From NCBI RefSeq assembly GCF_002871795.1, contig NZ_PNHL01000003.1:154144-218143 (forward strand): a stretch of DNA of 64,000 bases. Direction: 5' to 3'. Positions 33,520 to 41,038 of the stretch are shown here, in pieces; the first letter of the stretch is position 1; the number at the start of each line of letters is the position of its first letter. Made by a program: the position numbers and the translations under genes. The notes under the pieces are model-generated. The model ran no database searches and was not told the DNA's origin. It saw nothing but the letters and a program-made list of their open reading frames with translations. This stretch comes from Brachybacterium sp. UMB0905 (lineage in GTDB: Bacteria > Actinomycetota > Actinomycetes > Actinomycetales > Dermabacteraceae).

Positions 33520-35291
33520 GCGTCCTCCCGGATCCGGGCGGCGAGGGAGGCGAGCGCTGCGGCATCCTCGGCGAGCGCGTCACCCGCGCCGGGCTCACCC
33601 AGCTCCTCGAGACGGTCCAGGAATGGGCCGGAGCGTTCGGCGACCAGGGCATCCAGCCGCGCGGTGAGGCGTTCCCGGGCGATTCTCGCCATCTTTCGCA
33701 CAGCGTCGTCGCCGAAGATCGTCTCCAGCAGCTTCTGGCCGACGACGGCGGTCGCGGCCCCCGCACCGACCTCCAGGCCGGTGGGGATGAAGGCGGTGGA
33801 GGTGAATACGACGACCATGAGCGCGACGCCGACGGCATTGACCCCGAGGGACATGAGGCGGGCCTTGGTGCGGCGGTCGGAGCCTTCCGCGCGGACGAGC
33901 TCGAGCACATCGCCCTGCCAGGCGCGGATCGAGGCGGCGACCTGTTCGGCGTAGCCGTCGGGGATGCGGCCGAGGTCCTGCCCTTCGGCGAGGAACCGTC
34001 CGGCGGGGGTGGAGCGCCAGGCGGCTTCGGCGCGTTCAGCGCCGCGCGCGGACTCATCGATCACCACGTGCACCAGTCCCGTGCCGAGGGCCTGCTCGGC
34101 GGCGACCGCGGGGGCGGGCTTACCGCCAAGGGCCTGGGTGAGGCGGTCGCGGACCCTGCCCACCAGGCCCTCCAGTCCGCGAATGAACTCGCCGGTGCCC
34201 ACGACGTCCTGCCAGCGGGCCAGCACCTCGCCGCGCAGCAGGGAGCCGTCACCGAGGGCGTCGTCGATGCGCTCGCGCGCCCCGGAGAACGCCGCGATGG
34301 CCTGCTCCTTGAGCTGGGTGCGCTCCTGGTCCTGGGCGGCGGCATGCGCGGCGATTTCCCCGGCGGAGGCGGCCAGGGAGTCGACGGCCCCGGCAAGGGT
34401 ACGGCGGGCGATGCGGCCGCGGGCCCCGGAGTCGGCGGCGAGGTGGGCGAAGTGGTCCTTCAGCTCGGTGACGAAGCGGGCGGGGAGCATTCCATCGGCC
34501 TCGAGCTCGGTCTCGGGGACGAGGAACAGGTGCTCGACGTCGATGCCCTGCTTCTCGAGCATGCCGCGCAGGTCCGCGGCGAGCTCATCGGCCACACCCG
34601 GGCGGTCGGGGATGCGGTTCATGACCACGTCGACGGTGACGTCGGTGGCGGCGGCGCTGCGCAGCACCTCCCACGGGACGGCGTCCGCGTAGCGGTTGGC
34701 GGTAGTGACGAACAGCCACAGGTCCGCGGCGCGCAGCAGCTGGCGGGCGAGCTCGCGGTTGCCGGTGGCGACGGAGTCGATGTCCGGGGCATCCAGCAGG
34801 GCAAGGCCCTGGGGGATCGCGTCCTCGGCGTGGAGTTCGAGGGAGGTGGCGGGGTCGTGGTCGCCGGTGGTGTCGCCCGGGCGGGGCGCTTCCGCGTCCC
34901 CCGCCGCCCCGGCATGCACGCGGGCGAGGCCCGGCAGGATGCGGGTACCGGTGAACCAGGGCTCATCGGCGCTGTGGTGCAGCAGGACGGGCCGACGGGT
35001 GGTGGGGCGGATGGCACCGGAACGGCTCACGGAGCGGCCGACGAGGGCGTTGACGAGCGTGGACTTGCCGGCACCGGTGGAGCCGCCGATGACCACGAGC
35101 AGCGGGGCGTCCAGGGATTCGAGGCGCGGGATGACGTGGTCGGCGAGCTGGGCCTGGGCGGCGCGGGCCTCGTCGCGGGCCTGCTCGGTGCCTTCGAGCG
35201 GCAGGGGCAGCTCGAGGGTGCGCAGGTGCTCTGCGAAGGTGTCGAGCACGGCAGGGGTCGCGGTGTCGGCGGCGTCGGTCTGCTCGGTCAT
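33516..35291 (-). CDS. Dynamin-like GTPase, partner of the next gene
   Basis: 591 residues. The P-loop is IGGSTGAGKSTLVNALVG (about 68-85), switch 1 in RPTTRRPVLL, G3 in LLDAPDIDSVATGN and a G4-like MNRIPDRPG. Long helices follow (SLAASAGEIAAHAAAQDQER), then a hydrophobic hairpin (LGVNAVGVALMVVVFTSTAF). Its 3' end overlaps the second GTPase by 4 nt. Twin GTPases of this kind resemble the DynA/DynB pair of Streptomyces division septa and mycobacterial IniA/IniC; the comparison is by layout only. Confidence 0.85.
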   Translation of the reverse strand: MTEQTDAADTATPAVLDTFAEHLRTLELPLPLEGTEQARDEARAAQAQLADHVIPRLESLDAPLLVVIGGSTGAGKSTLVNALVGRSVSRSGAIRPTTRRPVLLHHSADEPWFTGTRILPGLARVHAGAAGDAEAPRPGDTTGDHDPATSLELHAEDAIPQGLALLDAPDIDSVATGNRELARQLLRAADLWLFVTTANRYADAVPWEVLRSAAATDVTVDVVMNRIPDRPGVADELAADLRGMLEKQGIDVEHLFLVPETELEADGMLPARFVTELKDHFAHLAADSGARGRIARRTLAGAVDSLAASAGEIAAHAAAQDQERTQLKEQAIAAFSGARERIDDALGDGSLLRGEVLARWQDVVGTGEFIRGLEGLVGRVRDRLTQALGGKPAPAVAAEQALGTGLVHVVIDESARGAERAEAAWRSTPAGRFLAEGQDLGRIPDGYAEQVAASIRAWQGDVLELVRAEGSDRRTKARLMSLGVNAVGVALMVVVFTSTAFIPTGLEVGAGAATAVVGQKLLETIFGDDAVRKMARIARERLTARLDALVAERSGPFLDRLEELGEPGAGDALAEDAAALASLAARIREDA

Positions 35292-35314
35292 GGGGTCCCC
35301 CGTTCCGTGAGGCC

Positions 35315-35333
35315 GCGCCCCAGGGCGGGGCGC
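35315..35333 (-). terminator. Hairpin between acuC and the GTPase pair
   Basis: GCGCCCC, AGGGC, GGGGCGC. It lies 20 bp downstream of the acuC stop and 24 bp before the first GTPase start. No T-run. Confidence 0.45.
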
Positions 35334-35352
35334 AGGCCCATTGTGGCAGGGC

Positions 35353-36627
35353 TCAGTCCAGGAACGGGTCCAGGCCCCATTCGGGGAAGGCGGCGCGACG
35401 TGCGGCCTGGATCATGCGGTCCAGCTCGTCCTCGGGGTCGAATCCGAGCTCCCAGTCCCGCACCTGCAGGGGCCGACCATCGCCCATCATGACCAGTCCC
35501 GGTTCCGGGGAGAGGCCGTGCTCTGCGCGGGCCTGCGCCGCCGCGACCAGGTAATCCTCCGGCAGGCGGGCGTCCAGCGGCAGTGCCTCGCCGGTGGCGA
35601 CGGCGAGCAGCTGCGCCCAGGAGCGCGGGACCACGTCGATCACGGCGTATCCGCCGCCGCCAAGCGCAAGCCAGCGCCCGCCGCAGACGTCGTCGGCCAG
35701 ATCCCTCAGCATCTGCATGACCGCCACCTGCGCTTCGAGGGTGACCGTCAGGTCGGCCAGGGGATCGGCTCGGTGCGTGTCGGCGCCGTGCTGGGTGACC
35801 AGCAGGGTGGGGCGGATGGCGCGCACGAGCGCGGGGACGGTCGCGCCGATGGCCCGCACCCACCCGTCGGCCGTGGTGCGTGGGGGCAGCGGGATGTTGA
35901 TGGCGGAGCCGAGGGCGCCCTGCCCGCCGCGATCCTGCACGAAGCCGGTGCCGGGGAACAGCTGCGCGCCAGTCTCGTGGAGGGACAGGGTGATCGCGCG
36001 CGGCTCATCCCACAGGGCGCGCTCCACGCCGTCACCGTGGTGGACGTCCACGTCGATGTACAGCACGCGCTGCTCCCCGGCATCCAGGGCGTGACGGATC
36101 GCGACGGCGGCGTCGTTGTAGACGCAGAAGCCGGAGGCGGAGGCGGGTTTGGCGTGGTGCATTCCGCCGGCGATGTGGACGGCGCGGCGCACCTGCCCGG
36201 CGCGGATCGCGTCGATCGCGGCGATCGCGCCACCGACGATGCGGGCGCTCGCGGTGTGCATGCCCGCGAAGGCCGGGACGTCATCACCGCCGATGCCGAA
36301 GCGGATCAGCTCGGCACGGTCCGCGGCGGTCAGCGGCCCCTCATGCGCGGACGCGCGCTGCACGGCGGCGATCAGCTCCTTCTCATGCACCAGCGCGATC
36401 TGTTCCTCGCTGGCCACCGGGGCGGGCAGCTCCGCGATCCCGGGACGCTCCAGCACCCCGGCGCTGCGGGCGAGCGTGCGGGTGAGCTGCAGGCGGATCG
36501 GCGCCATCGGATGGAAGGGCCCGAAGTCGTACTCGAGCAGCGCCTCATCCCACACGATCCCCGTGGAGCCGGGATCGGCGGCGGCCGGGGACGGCGCCGA
36601 GGTGGTGGGAGGCACAGCAGCGGGCAT
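35353..36627 (-). CDS. acuC: AcuC-like histone deacetylase family protein
   Basis: 424 residues. Class I deacetylase motifs: the His pair in IAGGMHHAKPASASGFCVYN, the metal-binding Asp-x-His in YIDVDVHHGDGVE, and LALGGGGYAVIDVVPRSW near the end. AcuC proteins deacetylate acetyl-CoA synthetase. ATG 36627 follows TACGCT by 7 nt (leaderless); the longer frame has no support. An N-terminal Ala/Pro-rich 20 residues precede the domain. Confidence 0.92.
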   Translation of the reverse strand: MPAAVPPTTSAPSPAAADPGSTGIVWDEALLEYDFGPFHPMAPIRLQLTRTLARSAGVLERPGIAELPAPVASEEQIALVHEKELIAAVQRASAHEGPLTAADRAELIRFGIGGDDVPAFAGMHTASARIVGGAIAAIDAIRAGQVRRAVHIAGGMHHAKPASASGFCVYNDAAVAIRHALDAGEQRVLYIDVDVHHGDGVERALWDEPRAITLSLHETGAQLFPGTGFVQDRGGQGALGSAINIPLPPRTTADGWVRAIGATVPALVRAIRPTLLVTQHGADTHRADPLADLTVTLEAQVAVMQMLRDLADDVCGGRWLALGGGGYAVIDVVPRSWAQLLAVATGEALPLDARLPEDYLVAAAQARAEHGLSPEPGLVMMGDGRPLQVRDWELGFDPEDELDRMIQAARRAAFPEWGLDPFLD

Positions 36628-36660
36628 GCCGTGAAGCGTACCCAGGCCGAGACCTCGCCG

Positions 36661-36666
36661 TAGACT
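36661..36666 (+). promoter_or_regulatory. -10 box of the K+ transporter gene
   Basis: CGTAGACTGCCG: TAGACT about 98 nt before ATG 36764. The sister gene ktrA has the same CGTAGACTG at 38234-38242. The leader holds a small hairpin (CCACACC/GGTGTGG, about 36681-36700). Confidence 0.45.
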
Positions 36667-36763
36667 GCCGCGCGAACAGTGGACCACACCTGCGGGGGTG
36701 TGGCTGCCCAGCGCAGGGGCGATAAAGCGCAGGAACGGCACCGTGGGACAGGAGGGGCGGCCG

Positions 36764-38200
36764 ATGTCGGATCACCAGCACACGCGGCTGGAGCATCAGC
36801 AGCGCCCCACCCGGCAGCGCCTGCCCCGCTCAGCGTCCAGCAGGATGAAGCAGCGGCAGCAGGACCGATGGCGGGAATGGACGAAGCTCACCCCGGCCCG
36901 GGCGGCGCTGGTCGTGTTCACGCTGATGATCGCGGTGTTCACGGCGCTGCTGTCCCTGCCGGCGGCGACCCTCTCCGGGGAGCGCACCGCCTTCGTCGAT
37001 GCCCTGTTCACGGCGGTCTCCGCCTTCTGCGTAACGGGCCTCACCACCGTGGATACGGCGAGCCACTGGTCCACCTTCGGGCTCGTGGTGCTGATCGCGG
37101 CGATGAAGCTGGGCGGCCTGGGGCTGATGACGGTCGCCTCGCTGCTGTCGATCTCGGTGATGCACCGGCTGGGGCTCGCGCAGCGGGTCCACACCGCCAA
37201 GGAGACCCGGGCGGAGCGGCTCGCAGAGGTGGGCGGGGTGCTGCGCACCATCCTCATCACCTCGACCGCCTTCGAGATGGCGACGTTCGTGGCGCTGACC
37301 CCGTACATGGTGGTCACCGAGCACGGCATCGGCGAGTCGCTGTTCCTGGGGTTCTTCTACGCCATCAGCGCCTTTAACAATGCCGGCTTCGTGCCGGAGC
37401 CAGCGGGCACCGAGCAGTATCTGGGTGATCCGTTCTTCACGATCCCGATCGCGCTGGCGGTGATGGTGGGCTCGCTGGGCTTCCCGGTGATCCTGGTGCT
37501 GGTCAAGAAGCTGCGCACTCCGCGCCGCTGGTCCCTGCACGCCAAGCTCACGCTGGTCACCACGGGCCTGCTGCTAGTGATCGGGTACGTCGGGTTCCTG
37601 GCGATGGAGTGGACGAACCCGGCGACAATCGGCGACCGCTCGGTGGAGGTCAAGCTCATGTCGGGCCTGTTCGCCACGGTGATGCCACGCTCGGGCGGTT
37701 TCGCGACCCTGGACATCGGCGCTCTCACCGGGGAGGCGCGACTGCTGATGGAGCTGCTGATGTTCATCGGCGGCGGCTCCGGATCCACCGCCGGCGGGAT
37801 CCGGGTGACGACCTTCGCGCTGCTGATCCTGTCGATCTGGGCGGAGATTCGCGGCAACCCCGATGTGGAGGTGTTCGGGCGCCGCATCCCGCATGAGACG
37901 ATCCGCCAGGCCATCGGGGTGCTGGTGCTCGCCACCGCCGTGGTGTTCGCCGCGACGTTCCTGCTGCTGCGGATGACGCCGTATTCGCTGGATGAGACCC
38001 TGTTCGAGTCCCTCAGTGCTTTCGGCACGGTGGGTCTGTCCACGGGTATCACCCCGAATCTGCCGCCGGATGCGAAGGTGGTGCTCATCGCGTGCATGTA
38101 TGTGGGGCGGCTGGGGCCGATGACCCTGGGGGCGGCCCTCGCGGTGCGCTCCCGGGTGCGGATGGTGCAGCTGCCGCAGGAGCGGCCGATCGTGGGGTGA
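36764..38200 (+). CDS. ktrB: K+ transporter membrane subunit (TrkH/KtrB)
   Basis: 478 residues. The four pore repeats are visible: VSAFCVTGLTTVD, AISAFNNAGFVPE, the loop GGGSGSTAGGIRVTT after MPRSGGFATLD, and LSAFGTVGLSTGI, each with the selectivity-filter Gly. The N-terminus is basic and Gln-rich (HTRLEHQQRPTRQRL). ATG 36764 follows AGGAGGG. The ktrA gate subunit follows after 113 bp with its own promoter. K+ uptake is probably Na+-dependent, by family. Confidence 0.93.
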   Translation: MSDHQHTRLEHQQRPTRQRLPRSASSRMKQRQQDRWREWTKLTPARAALVVFTLMIAVFTALLSLPAATLSGERTAFVDALFTAVSAFCVTGLTTVDTASHWSTFGLVVLIAAMKLGGLGLMTVASLLSISVMHRLGLAQRVHTAKETRAERLAEVGGVLRTILITSTAFEMATFVALTPYMVVTEHGIGESLFLGFFYAISAFNNAGFVPEPAGTEQYLGDPFFTIPIALAVMVGSLGFPVILVLVKKLRTPRRWSLHAKLTLVTTGLLLVIGYVGFLAMEWTNPATIGDRSVEVKLMSGLFATVMPRSGGFATLDIGALTGEARLLMELLMFIGGGSGSTAGGIRVTTFALLILSIWAEIRGNPDVEVFGRRIPHETIRQAIGVLVLATAVVFAATFLLLRMTPYSLDETLFESLSAFGTVGLSTGITPNLPPDAKVVLIACMYVGRLGPMTLGAALAVRSRVRMVQLPQERPIVG

Positions 38201-38313
38201 GCACCTGCCGGGCAGTGCCCCATCGGCCCCGACCGTAGACTGGCCCGGCCCTGATTCCCGCCCGCGCGCTCGCGCGGTACCGTGACCGTCCTCGACACAT
38301 TTTCGGAGGGACC

Positions 38314-38979
38314 ATGCCCCGCAGTGCCCGCGACAACGGTGTGCTCGTGATCGGACTGGGGCGCTTCGGCACCTCGATCGCCCTGACCCTCGAGCAGCTG
38401 GGGACGCAGGTCCTCGCGATGGACACCAATGAGGAGCTGGTCCAGAAGTACTCCGGGCAGCTCACCCACGTGGTGCGGGCCGATGCCACGCAGCTCGAGG
38501 TGCTCGAGCAGGTGGGTGCCGCAGACTTCTCCTACGCCGTGGTGGGGGTAGGCACCACGATCGAGGCGAGCGTGCTGATCACCGCGAACCTCGTGGACCT
38601 CGGCAAGCCGGTGATCTGGGCGAAGGCGATCTCCGCCGCGCACGGGAAGATCCTGCAGCGCATCGGCGCGAACCACGTGGTGTACCCAGAGGCCGATGCG
38701 GGGCGTCGCGCCGCCCATCTGCTCTCCGGGCGCCTGATGGATTTCATCGAATTCGATGATGACTTCGCGATCGTGAAGATGCGTCCGCCGCGTTCGGTGC
38801 AGGGCATGACGCTCGCCGAATCAGACATCCGCCAGAAGTACGGCGTGACGGTGGTGGGCGTCAAGTCACCGGGCAAGGACTTCACCTACGCGGAGCCGCC
38901 CACGATGGTCGCGGCGCAAGACATCCTCATCGTCTCCGGGCACACGGACCTCATCGAGCGGTTCTCGCAGGTGGGGTGA
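38314..38979 (+). CDS. ktrA: K+ transporter regulatory subunit (TrkA/KtrA)
   Basis: 221 residues. The RCK-N Rossmann fold starts VLVIGLGRFGTSIALTLEQL and binds nucleotide; Asp in VLAMDTNEELV follows. The RCK-C part (after about 140) has KMRPPRSVQGMTLAES and DILIVSGHTDLIERF. It forms the cytosolic ring on KtrB. ATG 38314 follows CGGAGGG. TAGACT (38236-38241) upstream repeats the ktrB promoter. Confidence 0.93.
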   Translation: MPRSARDNGVLVIGLGRFGTSIALTLEQLGTQVLAMDTNEELVQKYSGQLTHVVRADATQLEVLEQVGAADFSYAVVGVGTTIEASVLITANLVDLGKPVIWAKAISAAHGKILQRIGANHVVYPEADAGRRAAHLLSGRLMDFIEFDDDFAIVKMRPPRSVQGMTLAESDIRQKYGVTVVGVKSPGKDFTYAEPPTMVAAQDILIVSGHTDLIERFSQVG

Positions 38980-39044
38980 GTGCGGGGGCCGACGGGGACG
39001 GATGCCCCGGGACCAGGTGACCGACGAGGGCCGGGCGGCTTCGA

Positions 39045-39899
39045 TCAGTCGCCGGTGAGCTCGCGGGAGCGCTCCATCGACGCCGCCATGGCCGAGGCGA
39101 TACCGCCGCGCACGCCCTGACGTTCGAACTCGGCGAGAGCCTCGACGGTGGTGCCGCCGGGGCTGGAGACGCCGTTCTTCGCGACGGCGGCGTGGGTGCC
39201 GGATTCGATGAGCATGGTGGCGGCGCCGCGGACGGTCTGCTGCACGAGCTGCGAGGCGAGGTCCCGCTTCAGGCCTTCCCGCACGGCCTCATCGGTCATC
39301 GCCTCGATGAGGGCGAACACGAGGGCGGACAGCGACCCGGCGGCGCCGATGAAGGCGTGGACCTGGTCCTCGGTGATGTCCACGACTACGCCGGCGCGGG
39401 AGAACAGGGCGTGCAGCAGCTCGAGCTGCGCGGTCGTGAGGCCTGTGCTCATCAGGCCCACAGCGCCCTCCCCCACGCTGATGGGGGTGTTCGGCATGGC
39501 GCGGGCGATCGGCTGGCCGTCCGGGAGCACGCCCGCCATCTGATCAAGCGTCACGGCGGCGGCGAGCGACAGCACGAGGGTGTCCGCGCCGAAGTGCTCG
39601 CGCAGCTCGGTGAGGACGCCCGTGACCTGGTAGGGCTTCACGCCGAGAACGACCACATCGGCCCCCTGCACGCCCTCCTCCCGGGAGGCGGCGGCGGTGG
39701 CGCCGAGCTGCTGGGCGGCACGCTCGCTGGAGGCGGGCGTCGAGTTCGCGATGCGCAGCCGCTCCCCCGGCACCCCGGCGGCGAGCATGCTCGTGACCAC
39801 GGGCCCGCCCATATTCCCCGCGCCGATCACGGCGACGGTCAGGCGCGAGAGGTCCGGGAGGTCGGCAGCGGGGCTGTCAGGGGTGTCGGTAGTGTTCAT
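39045..39899 (-). CDS. proC: Pyrroline-5-carboxylate reductase
   Basis: Last step of proline synthesis, NAD(P)H-dependent. The nucleotide-binding start is VAVIGAGNMGGPVV (about 22-35); VVLGVKPYQV, ARAMPNTPISVGEGAVGL and the C-terminal domain KNGVSSPGGTTVEALAEFE follow, all typical for ProC. 284 residues. ATG 39899 lies 6 nt from TACCCT: leaderless. The -10 box begins 11 bp after the stop of the upstream translocase gene. Confidence 0.95.
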   Translation of the reverse strand: MNTTDTPDSPAADLPDLSRLTVAVIGAGNMGGPVVTSMLAAGVPGERLRIANSTPASSERAAQQLGATAAASREEGVQGADVVVLGVKPYQVTGVLTELREHFGADTLVLSLAAAVTLDQMAGVLPDGQPIARAMPNTPISVGEGAVGLMSTGLTTAQLELLHALFSRAGVVVDITEDQVHAFIGAAGSLSALVFALIEAMTDEAVREGLKRDLASQLVQQTVRGAATMLIESGTHAAVAKNGVSSPGGTTVEALAEFERQGVRGGIASAMAASMERSRELTGD

Positions 39900-39921
39900 G
39901 CTCCCAGGGTAGGGCTCGCGC

Positions 39922-40857
39922 TCACGACGCGCTGTGGTTGCCGATCCGGTTCTCGAGCACCACGAGCAGCTGCACCGCGAGCACGCCCGCGACAGCCAGA
40001 CCCAGCATGAGCAGCCAGTCCCCGCCCGGGGCGTGCAGGCCGCCGCCCTCGTCCTGCCAGGGCCACAGGCTCTTCAGCGCGCCGATCATGATCCCGGCAA
40101 GCACCACCATGGTGCCGCGGTGGTGGTGGACCAGCATGTACCGCATCGCCCGCACGATGACGATCAGGCCGATGACGGCCCACAGCCCGAACCAGGCGAT
40201 GTACCCCAGATCCCGCTGGTCCACGGCCTGCAGGGTGGGCTGGTAGAGCCCCAGGCTCAGCAAGATGAAGGACCCGGAGATGCCGGGCAGCACGAGCGCG
40301 CACACGGCGATCGCGGCGGCCGGGGCGATGATCCACGGGCTCGGATCCAGGGAGGTGACGGGAAGGGAGGTGAAGACCAGCCCGCCGAGGACGCCGAGGG
40401 CGAACAGTCCCAGCTCCTTCGCGCGCCAGGCCCCACCGGACAGCCGCATCGGCACCAGCACGGACCCGGCGACGAGGCCGAAGAAGATCGCGCGCATGGT
40501 CGCGGGATAGGTCTCCACCAGGTGCGCCATCGGCCCGGCGATCGTGAGGACCGCGAGCGCCATCCCGATCACCAGCGGGATCACGAGGCGCCAGGAGACC
40601 CGGGCGAGGCTCTGCCGCATTCCGGCCACCCGATCCGGGCCGAGCACAAGGTTCTTCGCGGCGGACGTGAGGTGGTGACCGGAGGCGATGAGGTCGTCGT
40701 AGATCCCGGTGACCAGGGCGACGGTGCCGCCGCTGACGCCGGGCACGGTCTCCACCAGGCCGATCAGCGCGCCGCGCACGAGATTCCCGAGCAGGCTGCG
40801 GCGCGGCGCCGGCTGCTCCTCAGGGGCGGTCACGGCGGTGGTGTTCTCGGTGCTCAT
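39922..40857 (-). CDS. DUF368 membrane protein, putative polyprenyl-phosphate translocase (PopT-like)
   Basis: 311 residues. The diagnostic motif GLVETVPGVSGGTVALVTGIY (about 33-52) is followed by about nine helices, including VLPGISGSFILLSLGLYQPT, the second half of an internal repeat. DUF368 proteins (PopT) bring undecaprenyl phosphate back to the inner face of the membrane for wall synthesis; this assignment rests on family knowledge. ATG 40857 overlaps the stop of a 48-residue gene (ATGA). Confidence 0.9.
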   Translation of the reverse strand: MSTENTTAVTAPEEQPAPRRSLLGNLVRGALIGLVETVPGVSGGTVALVTGIYDDLIASGHHLTSAAKNLVLGPDRVAGMRQSLARVSWRLVIPLVIGMALAVLTIAGPMAHLVETYPATMRAIFFGLVAGSVLVPMRLSGGAWRAKELGLFALGVLGGLVFTSLPVTSLDPSPWIIAPAAAIAVCALVLPGISGSFILLSLGLYQPTLQAVDQRDLGYIAWFGLWAVIGLIVIVRAMRYMLVHHHRGTMVVLAGIMIGALKSLWPWQDEGGGLHAPGGDWLLMLGLAVAGVLAVQLLVVLENRIGNHSAS

Positions 40858-41000
40858 CGGCCCTTTCCCCAGTGCGGCGGGATCTCCCGGGTGATCCGGG
40901 CATCATCGGCGGTCGGTGTGCGGCGCGGGGCGCCAGCCTCATCCTCGTCGGGTTCTGCGGGCCAGTCCATCGGCTTGCCGGTGAGAGAGGAGATCACCAC
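40854..41000 (-). CDS. Small coupled peptide upstream of the DUF368 gene
   Basis: 48 residues, ISSLTGKPMDWPAEPDEDE, a disordered centre, then ARITREIPPHWGKGR. It starts at GTG 41000 (or GTG 40997) and its stop overlaps the translocase start (ATGA), so it is translationally coupled. The ends are Pro/Trp-rich motifs, which suggests a protein-binding tail. No family recognised. A hairpin lies just before it. Confidence 0.6.
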   Translation of the reverse strand: MVISSLTGKPMDWPAEPDEDEAGAPRRTPTADDARITREIPPHWGKGR

Positions 41001-41007
41001 ACGGGAG

Positions 41008-41035
41008 GGCCGACGGGGCCTCTCCCCCGTCGGCC
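41008..41035 (-). terminator. Terminator after the giant helicase-like gene
   Basis: Perfect 11-bp arms GGCCGACGGGG and CCCCGTCGGCC around CCTCTC, 4 bp past the stop. The arms are two facing copies of the window's common GGCCGACGGG motif. Confidence 0.75.
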
Positions 41036-41038
41036 GTG

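Noticed and set aside
36667..36763. ktrB leader as a c-di-AMP riboswitch
   Set aside because: Only one small hairpin and less than 100 nt; none of the conserved ydaO elements are visible.
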